From: an uncultured Clostridia bacterium
GTDB taxonomy: Bacteria; Bacillota; Clostridia; TANB77; CAG-508
Assembly: GCA_934162365.1 (NCBI GenBank)
Contig: CAKPIK010000003.1
Coordinates: 124,001 to 188,000 of the forward strand
DNA: 64,000 bases
Direction: 5' to 3'
In this document: positions 8,184-16,830 of the stretch, piece after piece
How the letters are laid out: every line of letters starts with the position of its first letter
Position numbering within the stretch: position 1 is the first letter of the stretch
Program-made: the position numbers and the translations under genes
The notes under the pieces: model-generated
Told to the model about the DNA's origin: nothing
The model's database searches: none
What the model saw: the letters and a program-made list of their open reading frames with translations, nothing else

Positions 8184-10130
8184 TTAATCTATTGTAATTT
8201 CTGTTTCGTATTCTAAATCTAAATATCTATCTTCTCCTTGTTTTACACCATCCAAGAATACTTTTATAGTAACATTGCCTTTATTAGAAAATTCTTGTGA
8301 AATACTTTCTAAACGTGGGTCAACACTCTTTTCATAAATTTTAGTTCCATTTACAGTTATTTTTAATTTTACTTCTTTAGGTGTAGTTCCATCTTCCTTA
8401 TATCCATTTGGAATTTTCCCACCTAATAAAGATTTTACATTTACATTAACTATTCCTTTTTTATTTTTTAACAATCTATTTATAGTTATAGAAATAGATG
8501 TATTTTTTTCTACTTCTGTATCAGCTTCAACATCTTGATACAAAACAACTCCTTCTGCCTTACTCTCATCATTATCTGTATATGTGCTCTTTAATTTCAA
8601 ACCTGCATCTGTTATTGCTTTCTTAGCTTCTGCTTCTGTTTTTCCTACTAAGTTTGGTACTGTAACCTTCTCTATTCCTTTACTTACTGTAATTGTTACT
8701 GTTTCTCCTGCATCAATCTCTTTTTTAGCATCAACATCTTGTTTTATTACATATCCTGCTTCAACTTTTTTGTCATACTCTTCTACAACATTTACTATTA
8801 AATCTAAATCTTCAAGTTGAGTAACTGCATCATCCTTAGACATTCCAACAACTTTAGGCATTATTACAGTATTTTTTCCTTTACTTATTACAACTGTAAT
8901 TTCACTACCTTCTTTTATTTTAAAGTCTGGCATATATGCAGGATTTTGAGAAATTACACATCCTGCTAAAACATCCTTATTATATGCTTCTTCTCCAACC
9001 ACTAATTGAAGCTTTAATTCTTTTGCTTTTGCTTCTGCTTGTGATTTTTCCATATTTACTAGATCTGGAACTTGAACATCCTTTTTTTCAAATGCATTCA
9101 TAATAAAGTATGTAGCAACTATTGTTATTATAAATAATATAATTCCACCAATAGTTAAACACAAAGCTTTATGTTTAGCAAAAAATGATTTTTCTTTTTT
9201 CTTATCCATTTTTTTATCTTCAAGTTCAGATTTGTCGTATATAGTAGATAACCTTTGAGTTGGCGAATCTGTAACTTGCCTTTCCATAACAACAAAATCT
9301 CCATTTGGATTTTTAATTGCTCTACTTAAATCCCTAAGCATTTCAGTTGCTGTTTGATATCTTAAACTAATATCTTTTTGCATAGCCTTCATTATTATAT
9401 CATTAACAGATTTAGGAACAGATGGATTAATTTCCATTGGCTCTTTTGGACTTTCTTGCATATGTTTTAATGCTACTGAAACTGCTGTATCTGCATTAAA
9501 TGGTAATCTTCCTGTTACCATTTCATATAATACAACTCCTAATGAATATAAGTCTGATTTTGCATCTGTAAATCCACCTCTTGCATGCTCTGGTGAAAAA
9601 TAGTGTACTGAACCCATTGTACTTCCAAATGCTGTTATTGTTGAATTTGATACTGCTTTTGCTATTCCAAAATCAGTTACCTTTGCTATTCCATCCTCAG
9701 TTATTATTATATTGTGAGGTTTTATATCTCTATGAATTATATTGTTTTTATGAGCTGTTTCTAATGCTGATGCAATCTGTATTGCAACATTTACAGACCA
9801 TTTCCAAGAAAGAGCTCCATCTTCGTTTATTATTTCTTTTAAAGTTTTACCTTTTACTAATTCCATTACAATGTAATGTAAATCCCCTTCACTTCCTACA
9901 TCATATACTGAAACAATATTTGGATGTGTAAGGCTAGCAGCTGATTGAGCTTCTGTATTAAATCTTTTTACAAACTCATCATCTGTTGTATATTCCTCTT
10001 TTAAGATTTTAACAGCTACATATCTATTAAGTACATGGCACTTTGCTTTGTATACTGTTGCCATTCCACCATTTCCAATTTGCTCTATTATTTCATATCT
10101 GTTTCCTAATAATCTACCTTCTAAATTCAT
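8184..10130 (-). CDS. prkC: PASTA-domain Ser/Thr protein kinase (PrkC/Stk1/PknB type)
   Basis: 648 aa. The cytoplasmic Hanks-type kinase domain (about 10-275) has glycine loop IGNGGMATVY (18-27), Lys41 in VAVKIL, HRDIKPHN (133-140) and DFG (153-155). A juxtamembrane linker and a single membrane helix (about 328-350) lead to three PASTA repeats (about 357-560) that bind muropeptides or lipid II outside the cell, then a C-terminal domain of about 85 residues. The kinase couples cell-wall status to growth, division and, in spore formers, germination. Its cognate phosphatase lies 16 nt upstream. Confidence 0.96.
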   Translation of the reverse strand: MNLEGRLLGNRYEIIEQIGNGGMATVYKAKCHVLNRYVAVKILKEEYTTDDEFVKRFNTEAQSAASLTHPNIVSVYDVGSEGDLHYIVMELVKGKTLKEIINEDGALSWKWSVNVAIQIASALETAHKNNIIHRDIKPHNIIITEDGIAKVTDFGIAKAVSNSTITAFGSTMGSVHYFSPEHARGGFTDAKSDLYSLGVVLYEMVTGRLPFNADTAVSVALKHMQESPKEPMEINPSVPKSVNDIIMKAMQKDISLRYQTATEMLRDLSRAIKNPNGDFVVMERQVTDSPTQRLSTIYDKSELEDKKMDKKKEKSFFAKHKALCLTIGGIILFIITIVATYFIMNAFEKKDVQVPDLVNMEKSQAEAKAKELKLQLVVGEEAYNKDVLAGCVISQNPAYMPDFKIKEGSEITVVISKGKNTVIMPKVVGMSKDDAVTQLEDLDLIVNVVEEYDKKVEAGYVIKQDVDAKKEIDAGETVTITVSKGIEKVTVPNLVGKTEAEAKKAITDAGLKLKSTYTDNDESKAEGVVLYQDVEADTEVEKNTSISITINRLLKNKKGIVNVNVKSLLGGKIPNGYKEDGTTPKEVKLKITVNGTKIYEKSVDPRLESISQEFSNKGNVTIKVFLDGVKQGEDRYLDLEYETEITID

Positions 10131-10146
10131 TTTTAACCTCCAATTT

Positions 10147-10887
10147 TTAAGGATTATTTTTATTTAAGACAATAATAACTGTAATATTATCTAATCCACC
10201 ATTTTCATTTGCTTTATTTATTAGTTTATCTGTTGCAACCTCTATATTGTCTGTTACTATATTATATATTTCTTCGTCACTTACCATATTTGTAAGTCCA
10301 TCTGAAGTAATAACTAATATGTCATCTTTTTGAAAACCTTTTACACTAATATCTGGTTCCACAAATGATGTACATCCAAGTGCTTTAGTTAGCATATTTT
10401 TCTTTGGATGATGAACTGCCTCATCTCGTGATATAGTTCCATCTTTCACCAGCTTTTCAACGTAGCTATGATCTGTGGTAAGTTTTCTAATAAAATTTTT
10501 TCTAATTCTATATATTCTACTGTCACCAATGTGACCTATATATACTCTATTGTTCTGTACAAGAGCAACCTCTATTGTAGTTCCCATTCCTTCAAGTTCT
10601 TTTATTTCTTTAGACTTTTCATATACAAGCATATTAGCATACTCAATTGCATTTTTTACTAATTCCAATATGCTTTCCTTAGTATGCTCTATTTGAGAAA
10701 AGTTTGATTCAATATAGTTTTTAGTTGCATTAACTGCCATAGTACTTGCAACTTCACCACCATTGTATCCTCCCATTCCATCTGCAACTATATATAGTCC
10801 AACAGAATCACTTGGTTCATATGCATAATATGCATCTTGGTTCATCTCTCTTGCCTTACCAATATCTGATTTAGCAAAAACCTTCAT
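10147..10887 (-). CDS. prpC: PP2C-family protein phosphatase (PrpC/Stp)
   Basis: 246 aa, a complete PPM/PP2C domain. It carries the metal-binding aspartates in ADGMGGYNGGEVAS (about 35-48), GHIGDSRIYRI in the middle, ITSDGLTNM near 192-200 and a final GGLDNITVIIV. It removes phosphate from PrkC and its substrates using two Mn2+/Mg2+ ions. It is placed between rlmN (18 nt upstream) and prkC (16 nt downstream), the usual Firmicute order and strong support for the assignment. Confidence 0.95.
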   Translation of the reverse strand: MKVFAKSDIGKAREMNQDAYYAYEPSDSVGLYIVADGMGGYNGGEVASTMAVNATKNYIESNFSQIEHTKESILELVKNAIEYANMLVYEKSKEIKELEGMGTTIEVALVQNNRVYIGHIGDSRIYRIRKNFIRKLTTDHSYVEKLVKDGTISRDEAVHHPKKNMLTKALGCTSFVEPDISVKGFQKDDILVITSDGLTNMVSDEEIYNIVTDNIEVATDKLINKANENGGLDNITVIIVLNKNNP

Positions 10888-10905
10888 ACGGAAGCTTCTC
10901 CTTAT

Positions 10906-11925
10906 CTATAAATTTTTTCTCCTTAATTGTCCACAAGCTGCATCAATATCAGATCCTAATTCTCTTCTTATTGTTGCAACAATTCCTTTTGAATTTAAAT
11001 AATCTCTAAATTTAATTATATTTTCATTTGTACTCTTAGTAAATTGTCCATTTTCAATTTTGTTTATTGGTATTAAATTAACATGGCACAGCATACCTTT
11101 TAATAATTTGGCAAGTTCATCCGCATCCTTTAAATTATCATTATTATCCTTGGCCAAAGCATATTCAAAAGATATTCTTTTATTCGTTTTAGAAATATAA
11201 TACCTGCAAGCTTTCATTAATTCTTCTATATTATATGCATTATTTACTGGCATCATTTCACTTCTTTTCTTGTCGTTTGTAGCATGAAGTGAAATTGATA
11301 GTGTGCATTGTAAATTTTTATCCGCAAGTTCATATATTTTTGGAACTAATCCACTAGTTGAAATACTAATATGTCTTGCACCTATATTTAATCCTTTTGG
11401 ATTATTTAGTATTTTTATTGCTTTCATTACATTATCGAAATTATCTAAAGGTTCTCCAATTCCCATAAAAACTATATTAGATATTCTAATTTGTTCATCT
11501 CTTTGAATTGCTAAAATCTGTTCAACAATTTCTCCTGCTGTTAGGTTTCTCGCAAACTTTATTCCTGTCGATGCACAAAATTTGCAACCCATTTTACATC
11601 CTACTTGAGAAGATACACATATTGTTTTTCCATGATGGTATTCCATAAGTACAGATTCAATTGCATTATCATCTAAAATATCAAATAAATATTTTTTTGT
11701 GCCATCTACAGATTCTTGTTTTTTTAGAATTTTAAAATTGTGAAAGCTAAAAACTTCTTTCAATTTTTCTCTTAATTCTTTAGAAATATTAGTCATATCA
11801 TCAAAAGAGGTAACTTCTTCAACATAAATCCATTTAAAAACTTGTTCTGCTCTATATGCTTTTTCACCTAATTTTAAAAATTCTTCTTTTAGCTCATCTA
11901 AGTCATAATCTTTTATATTTTTCAT
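10906..11925 (-). CDS. rlmN: dual-specificity 23S rRNA/tRNA m2A methyltransferase RlmN
   Basis: 339 aa. A radical SAM enzyme that makes 2-methyladenosine at A2503 of 23S rRNA and A37 of some tRNAs. The SAM/[4Fe-4S] motif is C110-x3-C114-x2-C117 in GCKMGCKFCAST. MGIGEPLDN follows near 159-167, and a conserved Cys near the C-terminus (DAACGQL) is the expected second catalytic cysteine. It is the first gene of the rlmN-prpC-prkC-rsgA-rpe block; a tiny palindrome (11951-11966) lies in its leader. Confidence 0.96.
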   Translation of the reverse strand: MKNIKDYDLDELKEEFLKLGEKAYRAEQVFKWIYVEEVTSFDDMTNISKELREKLKEVFSFHNFKILKKQESVDGTKKYLFDILDDNAIESVLMEYHHGKTICVSSQVGCKMGCKFCASTGIKFARNLTAGEIVEQILAIQRDEQIRISNIVFMGIGEPLDNFDNVMKAIKILNNPKGLNIGARHISISTSGLVPKIYELADKNLQCTLSISLHATNDKKRSEMMPVNNAYNIEELMKACRYYISKTNKRISFEYALAKDNNDNLKDADELAKLLKGMLCHVNLIPINKIENGQFTKSTNENIIKFRDYLNSKGIVATIRRELGSDIDAACGQLRRKNL

Positions 11926-12085
11926 ATATTACTGCAATTACCTTTCATAAGGAAATTCCAATTTCCCTAGATAACTTATACCACAACAAAGACTTTTTTT
12001 CAATAGTTTTGCAATAAATTTATTTGTCATATTCCCATTCACGTCTTCCTTTATTTTTTAATATAATAATGTGGAGGTTTTGCTT

Positions 12086-13081
12086 ATGTTTAAATTAGCT
12101 ATTGTTGGTGCTACTGGTTTAGTGGGCAGAAATGTTTTGAAGATTTTAGAAGAAAAAAATTTGCCTATTTATGAATATGTTCTTTTTTCTTCATATAAAT
12201 CTGCCGGTTCTATAATTCATTTTATGAATAAAGATTATACTGTAAAAGAATTAAAAGAAGACTCTTTTATTAATGAACATTTTGATTTTGCCATTTTCTC
12301 TGCTGGCGGTTCTACTGCTTTAAAATATGCACCTATTGCTAGTAAAAATGGTTGTATTGTTATTGATAATAGCAGTGCTTTCAGAATGCATGATGATGTA
12401 CCATTAGTAGTTCCAGAGGTTAATCCAGAAGATATTACTTTAAATAATGGTATAATTGCTAATCCTAACTGTTCTACCATTCAAGCAGTGTTACCACTAA
12501 AAGCTTTAGATGAAAAATTTAATATAACTAGGGTTGTTTATTCTACATATCAAGCTGTATCTGGTGCAGGAAAAGCTGGTATTGATGATTTTGAAAATAG
12601 TATTAAGGGACTAAAAAACAAAAAATTTCCTTATCCAATATTCAATAATTGTCTACCTCATATTGATGTGTTTGAGGCCAACGGATATACCAAAGAAGAA
12701 GAAAAAATGATAAATGAAACAAGGAAAATTCTACACAAGCCTAATTTAAATGTAACTGCCACTTGCGTAAGAGTTCCTGTCCTTAATTGTCATTGTGAAA
12801 GTATAAATTTAGAATTTGAAAAGGAATTTAATATAAAGGATATTTATTCTTTGTTAGAAAACTTTGAGAATATAACTATTATAGATAATATTGAAAAGGA
12901 AATGTATCCGCTTCCAACTAATGTTTCTGGTAAAGATAATGTTTTTGTTGGAAGAATTAGAAGAGATTTTAGTATAAAAAATGGTATTAATATTTGGGTT
13001 GTAGCAGATAACATAAGAAAAGGTGCAGCAACAAATGCTATACAAATATTAGAGAAATTGATTAATAAAGAAGAGAAATAA
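12086..13081 (+). CDS. asd: aspartate-semialdehyde dehydrogenase
   Basis: 331 aa. It reduces aspartyl phosphate to aspartate semialdehyde with NADPH, the branch point to lysine/diaminopimelate, threonine and methionine. An N-terminal Rossmann motif GATGLVG (8-14) is followed by the active-site Cys129 in NPNCSTIQ and by a conserved substrate region CVRVPVLNCHCE near 232-243. ATG 12086 is used because GGAGG at 12073-12077 serves it; an upstream in-frame GTG at 12071 overlaps that site. It stands alone on the plus strand, without other lysine-pathway genes in view. Confidence 0.94.
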   Translation: MFKLAIVGATGLVGRNVLKILEEKNLPIYEYVLFSSYKSAGSIIHFMNKDYTVKELKEDSFINEHFDFAIFSAGGSTALKYAPIASKNGCIVIDNSSAFRMHDDVPLVVPEVNPEDITLNNGIIANPNCSTIQAVLPLKALDEKFNITRVVYSTYQAVSGAGKAGIDDFENSIKGLKNKKFPYPIFNNCLPHIDVFEANGYTKEEEKMINETRKILHKPNLNVTATCVRVPVLNCHCESINLEFEKEFNIKDIYSLLENFENITIIDNIEKEMYPLPTNVSGKDNVFVGRIRRDFSIKNGINIWVVADNIRKGAATNAIQILEKLINKEEK

Positions 13082-13095
13082 TTTTCTCTTCTTTT
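13067..13095. terminator. bidirectional terminator, asd / cysteine desulfurase
   Basis: The arms AAAGAAGAGAA (13067-13077) and TTCTCTTCTTT (13084-13094) pair perfectly around a 6-nt loop, with A- and T-rich flanks on either side. It overlaps the asd stop codon and abuts the stop of the convergent gene. Confidence 0.8.
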
Positions 13096-13096
13096 A

Positions 13097-14230
13097 TTAT
13101 TTTGATAAATATGATTTAAGTATCTCTAATACATAATCAATTTCATTTTTGGTATTTTCTTTTCCAAGCGTAAATCTTATTGTTCCTAATGCCTGTTCTT
13201 TGTTTAATCCTATTGCCGTTAACACATGTGATGGTTTATTATTTCCAGTACAACATGCTGAAGCACTAGAAGCACATATTCCATACTCATCTAATTTTAA
13301 TAATAACTGTTCCCCATCCACTCCTTCAAACGAAACATTAACATTGCCTGGAAGTCTTTTTTCTAAATCTCCATTTATTTTTATATTATTAAATTTTTTT
13401 TGCAAATTAGTTATAAAATAATCCCTTAACGCTGTTACTTTTGTATTATTAAAATTAAATTCTTTATATGAGTATTGAATTGCAGTTGATAATCCAACTA
13501 TTCCTGCTACATTTTCTGTACCACTTCTTTTGCCCTTTTCTTGACCTCCTCCATCTTGTATTCTCTCAAATTCAACTCCTTCTCTAACGTATAAAGCTCC
13601 AACTCCTTTAGGTCCGTAAAACTTATGGGCAGACATAGATAATAAATCCACACCCAATTTATTCACATTTATTGCTATGTTTCCTACTGCTTGAACTGCA
13701 TCTGTATGAAAATATATATTATGTTTTTTTGCAATTTGCCCAACTTTTTCTATTGGTTCAATTGTACCAATTTCATTATTTGCAAACATTATACTAATTA
13801 AAATTGTATCTTGTGTTATGGCATTCTCCAATTCTTCTAAATTAATCATTCCATTACTATTAACATTTAAATATGTTACATTAAATCCTTGCCTTTCTAA
13901 TGTTGCACAAGTATTTAGAATTGCTGGATGCTCTATTTTAGAAGTTATAATATGTTTTCCTTTTGAAGAATTTGCATATGCAATTCCTTTTAATGCTAAG
14001 TTATCGCTTTCACTTCCACAGCTTGTAAAATATATTTCTTTTTGTTTAGCTCCTATACAACTCGCAACATTTTGTCTTGCTTCTTCTATTACTCTTTTAT
14101 TTCTTCTTCCTAAAAAATACGCAGATGATGGATTCCCATAATTTATACTAAAATATGGTAGCATTTTATTTAAAACTCTTTGATCTACCCTTGTTGTTGC
14201 ACCGTGATCTAAATAAATTAATTTTTCCAT
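13097..14230 (-). CDS. cysteine desulfurase (NifS/IscS family)
   Basis: 377 aa. A PLP enzyme that takes sulfur from cysteine for Fe-S clusters and thiolated tRNAs. It has LDHGATTRVD at the N-terminus, FHTDAVQAVG near 174-183, the PLP Lys203 in SAHKFYGPKG, and the catalytic Cys326 in SSASACCTG. ATG 14230 is chosen; an in-frame GTG at 14242 lies inside its GAGGTG ribosome binding site. No iscU or mnmA is adjacent, but a NifU-like scaffold is at 49 kb. The ribosome binding site sits in one arm of a long inverted repeat (14234-14280), suggesting translational control. Confidence 0.94.
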   Translation of the reverse strand: MEKLIYLDHGATTRVDQRVLNKMLPYFSINYGNPSSAYFLGRRNKRVIEEARQNVASCIGAKQKEIYFTSCGSESDNLALKGIAYANSSKGKHIITSKIEHPAILNTCATLERQGFNVTYLNVNSNGMINLEELENAITQDTILISIMFANNEIGTIEPIEKVGQIAKKHNIYFHTDAVQAVGNIAINVNKLGVDLLSMSAHKFYGPKGVGALYVREGVEFERIQDGGGQEKGKRSGTENVAGIVGLSTAIQYSYKEFNFNNTKVTALRDYFITNLQKKFNNIKINGDLEKRLPGNVNVSFEGVDGEQLLLKLDEYGICASSASACCTGNNKPSHVLTAIGLNKEQALGTIRFTLGKENTKNEIDYVLEILKSYLSK

Positions 14231-14233
14231 AGT

Positions 14234-14280
14234 AAAAATCACCTCATAATAATACTATTTAATATTATGAAGTGATTTTT
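14234..14280 (-). promoter_or_regulatory. hairpin burying the ribosome binding site of the cysteine desulfurase gene
   Basis: The arms 14234-14251 and 14263-14280 pair at 17 of 18 positions around an 11-nt loop. In the minus-strand RNA the 3' arm contains GAGGTGATTTTT, which is both the ribosome binding site and a T-run. The structure could end proS transcription and block translation of read-through RNA. Confidence 0.55.
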
Positions 14281-14296
14281 ATTTTTATTATACTTT

Positions 14297-15733
14297 TTAA
14301 TATTGTTTTCCCCAAACTACCATTTTGTCGGCTGGCTTACCACAACATACACATTTGTCTGATACTTTTTCTTGTTCAAACGGCATACATCTTGATTTGG
14401 CACCAGTTAGCTCTCTTATTTTATTTTCGCACTCTTCGTCTCCACACCACATTGCTTTTATAAATCCTTGATTTGTTTCCATAGAATTTTTAAATTCATC
14501 TAAATTTAATGCAATTGTTGTTTTTTCTTTTAGCCTATTCTTACATTCTTCAAACATATTATTATGAATACTCGTAAGCATTTTTTCTAATTCTGCTTTT
14601 AAATTATCTAATTTAATTGTTACTTTTTCAGATGTATCTCTTCTTACTAAAATACATTCTCCATTTTCAATATCTCTTGGTCCAATTTCTAATCTTATTG
14701 GAACTCCCTTCATTTCCCAGTAATTAAATTTATAGCCTGGTGAATATTTATCTCTATCATCTACATTTATTCTAAACTCACTTGATAAACTATTCTTTAT
14801 TTCATAAACCTTATCTATCACTCCTGGTTTATGTTGTGCAATTGGAACTATAACCACTTGAACTGGTGCAACTCTTGGTGGCAATTTAAGTCCTCTATTA
14901 TCTCCATGTGCCATAATTAATGCTCCTATTAACCTAGTAGAGCTTCCCCAAGATGTCTGATAAGCATATTCTTCTTTTCCTTCTCTATTTTGAAATTTTA
15001 TATCAAATGGCTTAGTAAAATTTTGTCCAAAGTAATGTGAAGTTGCAGATTGTAATGCTCTACCATCATGCATCATACTTTCAATTGTGTATGTTTCTTC
15101 AGCTCCTGCAAATTTTTCACTTTCAGTTTTTATTCCTTTTATAACTGGTATTGCAAGTAAATTTTCTGCAACATCCGCATATATGTCTAGCATTTGCATT
15201 GTTCTTTCTCTAGCTTCTTTTGCTGTTTCATGTATTGTATGTCCTTCTTGCCACAAAAACTCTCTTGATCTTAAGAATGGTCTTGTTTCTTTTTCCCATC
15301 TTAAAACACTACACCATTGATTATATACGAATGGTAAATCTCTCCAAGATTTAAGCCATTTTGAATACATTGTAGATATTATTGTTTCAGATGTTGGTCT
15401 TATGCATAATCTTTCATCTAGTTTTTCTCCTCCAGCCTCTGTAACCCATGCAACTTCTGGTGCAAAACCTTCTACATGGTCCTTCTCTTTTTGTAATAAG
15501 CTTTCTGGTATTAATACAGGGAAATATACATTTTCAACACCTGTTTCTTTAAATTTTTTATCTGTATAATTTTGAATATTTTCCCAAATAGCATAACCAT
15601 ATGGTTTAATTGCAATACATCCTTTTGTATCCGTATAATCTGCAAGTTCTGCTTTTAATACTATATCTGTGTACCATTGGGCAAAATCTTCGTCTATATT
15701 AGTTATTTCTTTAACAAAATCATTATTTTCCAT
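14297..15733 (-). CDS. proS: prolyl-tRNA synthetase, archaeal/eukaryal (ProS3) type
   Basis: 478 aa. It charges tRNA-Pro. Class II motifs include RPTSETIISTMYSKW near 137-151 and WEKETRPFLRSREFLWQEGH. It lacks the large insertion domain of common bacterial ProRS and instead ends in a C-terminal domain with cysteines (WCGDEEC, CVCCG) and a terminal Tyr (WGKQY), the marks of the ProS3 form. ATG 15733 follows GGAGG; an in-frame TTG at 15748 precedes it. It lies 25 nt downstream of scpB. Confidence 0.95.
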   Translation of the reverse strand: MENNDFVKEITNIDEDFAQWYTDIVLKAELADYTDTKGCIAIKPYGYAIWENIQNYTDKKFKETGVENVYFPVLIPESLLQKEKDHVEGFAPEVAWVTEAGGEKLDERLCIRPTSETIISTMYSKWLKSWRDLPFVYNQWCSVLRWEKETRPFLRSREFLWQEGHTIHETAKEARERTMQMLDIYADVAENLLAIPVIKGIKTESEKFAGAEETYTIESMMHDGRALQSATSHYFGQNFTKPFDIKFQNREGKEEYAYQTSWGSSTRLIGALIMAHGDNRGLKLPPRVAPVQVVIVPIAQHKPGVIDKVYEIKNSLSSEFRINVDDRDKYSPGYKFNYWEMKGVPIRLEIGPRDIENGECILVRRDTSEKVTIKLDNLKAELEKMLTSIHNNMFEECKNRLKEKTTIALNLDEFKNSMETNQGFIKAMWCGDEECENKIRELTGAKSRCMPFEQEKVSDKCVCCGKPADKMVVWGKQY

Positions 15734-15758
15734 TTTTATTTCCTCCAATTAATTCTCT

Positions 15759-16394
15759 TTATTTATCTTCATCGTTATTTTTTTCTTCCCTTTCGGGCAT
15801 TGGAGCCTCATTGTCTATTTCTTCTTTTTTCTCTTCATTAGTTACTAAATCGTCTATTACTATTTGTTGATTTTCATCTAATTTATATCTTGGTAGTTCT
15901 GGTAATTCTTCTAAAGAAGAATATCCAAACATTCTTAAAAATTCTTTTGTTGTGGCATATGTTGTTGGTCTTCCTGGTGCATCCAAACGTCCAACATCTT
16001 CTATTAAATTATGCTCTAATAGTTTATATATTGTTCCATCAGAATTAACGCCTCTTATTGACTCAATTTCAGCTCTTGTAATTTTAGGATTATATGCAAT
16101 TATTGCTAATGTTTCCAAAGCTGCTTGAGACAAATTAGGCTTATTTCTTTTATCTATAATTTGATATATATATTCATAATTTTCTTTTCTAGAACAAAGT
16201 TGATAACCATTATTAACTTTAATTATTTGTATTCCTCTTCCTGCTTCGTCAAACTCCACTCTCATACTTTCAATAATTTCTTCAATATTTTCTGGTGCAA
16301 GTTCTAAAACAGATGCAAGTTCATTTACACTTATATCTCTGCCTATTGCAAACATTATTGATTCAATTATTTGTTTTATTTTTTCTATCTCCAT
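15759..16394 (-). CDS. scpB: segregation and condensation protein ScpB
   Basis: 211 aa. ScpB is a winged-helix partner of SMC-ScpA in chromosome condensation. Tandem winged helices span about 1-165, with ALETLAIIAYNPKITRAEIE and SIRGVNSDG in the second, both typical. A charged tail of about 35 residues follows. scpA is not adjacent, which is unusual because scpA and scpB are normally neighbours in Firmicutes. It is followed by proS. Confidence 0.93.
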   Translation of the reverse strand: MEIEKIKQIIESIMFAIGRDISVNELASVLELAPENIEEIIESMRVEFDEAGRGIQIIKVNNGYQLCSRKENYEYIYQIIDKRNKPNLSQAALETLAIIAYNPKITRAEIESIRGVNSDGTIYKLLEHNLIEDVGRLDAPGRPTTYATTKEFLRMFGYSSLEELPELPRYKLDENQQIVIDDLVTNEEKKEEIDNEAPMPEREEKNNDEDK

Positions 16395-16477
16395 AACTTA
16401 AGTACTTTCCCCTTAAAATAATATATACTATTTTATATTATTTTTTCAAAATAGTCAAATTAATTTGTGTAAGAAGA

Positions 16478-16504
16478 ACCAAAAGTGGTCTGACCCTTTT
16501 TGGT
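16478..16504. repeat. 27-bp imperfect palindrome (REP-like)
   Basis: The sequence runs ACCAAAAGTGGTC, T, GACCCTTTTTGGT; the 13-nt arms pair at 11 positions plus one G-T. The centre is the palindrome GGTCTGACC. It lies between scpB and the 59-aa protein. It looks like the short palindromic repeats mobilised by REP-associated tyrosine transposases, but only this copy was seen here. Confidence 0.4.
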
Positions 16505-16595
16505 CCCCACTTAAAGTAATATTTTGTTCAAATGTATTGTTTTTTATTTTTTATTGTGATAATATAATTTTAGAATAAAAATATGAGGTGAGCAT

Positions 16596-16775
16596 ATGAG
16601 TGAAGAACCTAAAAAAATAGAAGTTGTTTCTGGTAATGGAAAAGATTTAGAAATTTCAAATGTTTCTACTCATCTTTCTATCGCTAAACCTAAGATTAAA
16701 AATGATGATGATAAAAAACAAGAAATTGTTATACCACAAGTTAAAAAGAAGGAAGATAATAAAAAAGAGAACTAA
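16596..16775 (+). CDS. small lysine-rich charged protein (59 aa), unknown
   Basis: A 59-codon frame with a good GAGGTG ribosome binding site at 16585-16590 and ATG at 16596. It is highly charged: a central SNVSTHLSIAKPKI segment is followed by a Lys/Asp/Glu-rich tail. There is no hydrophobic segment or cysteine, so it is probably soluble and disordered. It is the only plus-strand gene in this stretch, and its stop codon is built into a strong terminator, supporting expression as a stand-alone unit. No family is recognised. Confidence 0.6.
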   Translation: MSEEPKKIEVVSGNGKDLEISNVSTHLSIAKPKIKNDDDKKQEIVIPQVKKKEDNKKEN

Positions 16776-16796
16776 AGTAAATTAGTTCTCTTTTTT
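16767..16796. terminator. terminator overlapping the stop of the 59-aa protein
   Basis: GAGAACTAA (16767-16775) and TTAGTTCTC (16782-16790) form a perfect 9-bp stem with a 6-nt loop, followed by six T on the plus strand and preceded by six A. It therefore also suits the convergent ssb gene. Confidence 0.85.
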
Positions 16797-16830
16797 GTAA
16801 TATATATATTTATATAAAGCTAGAGGCTAT

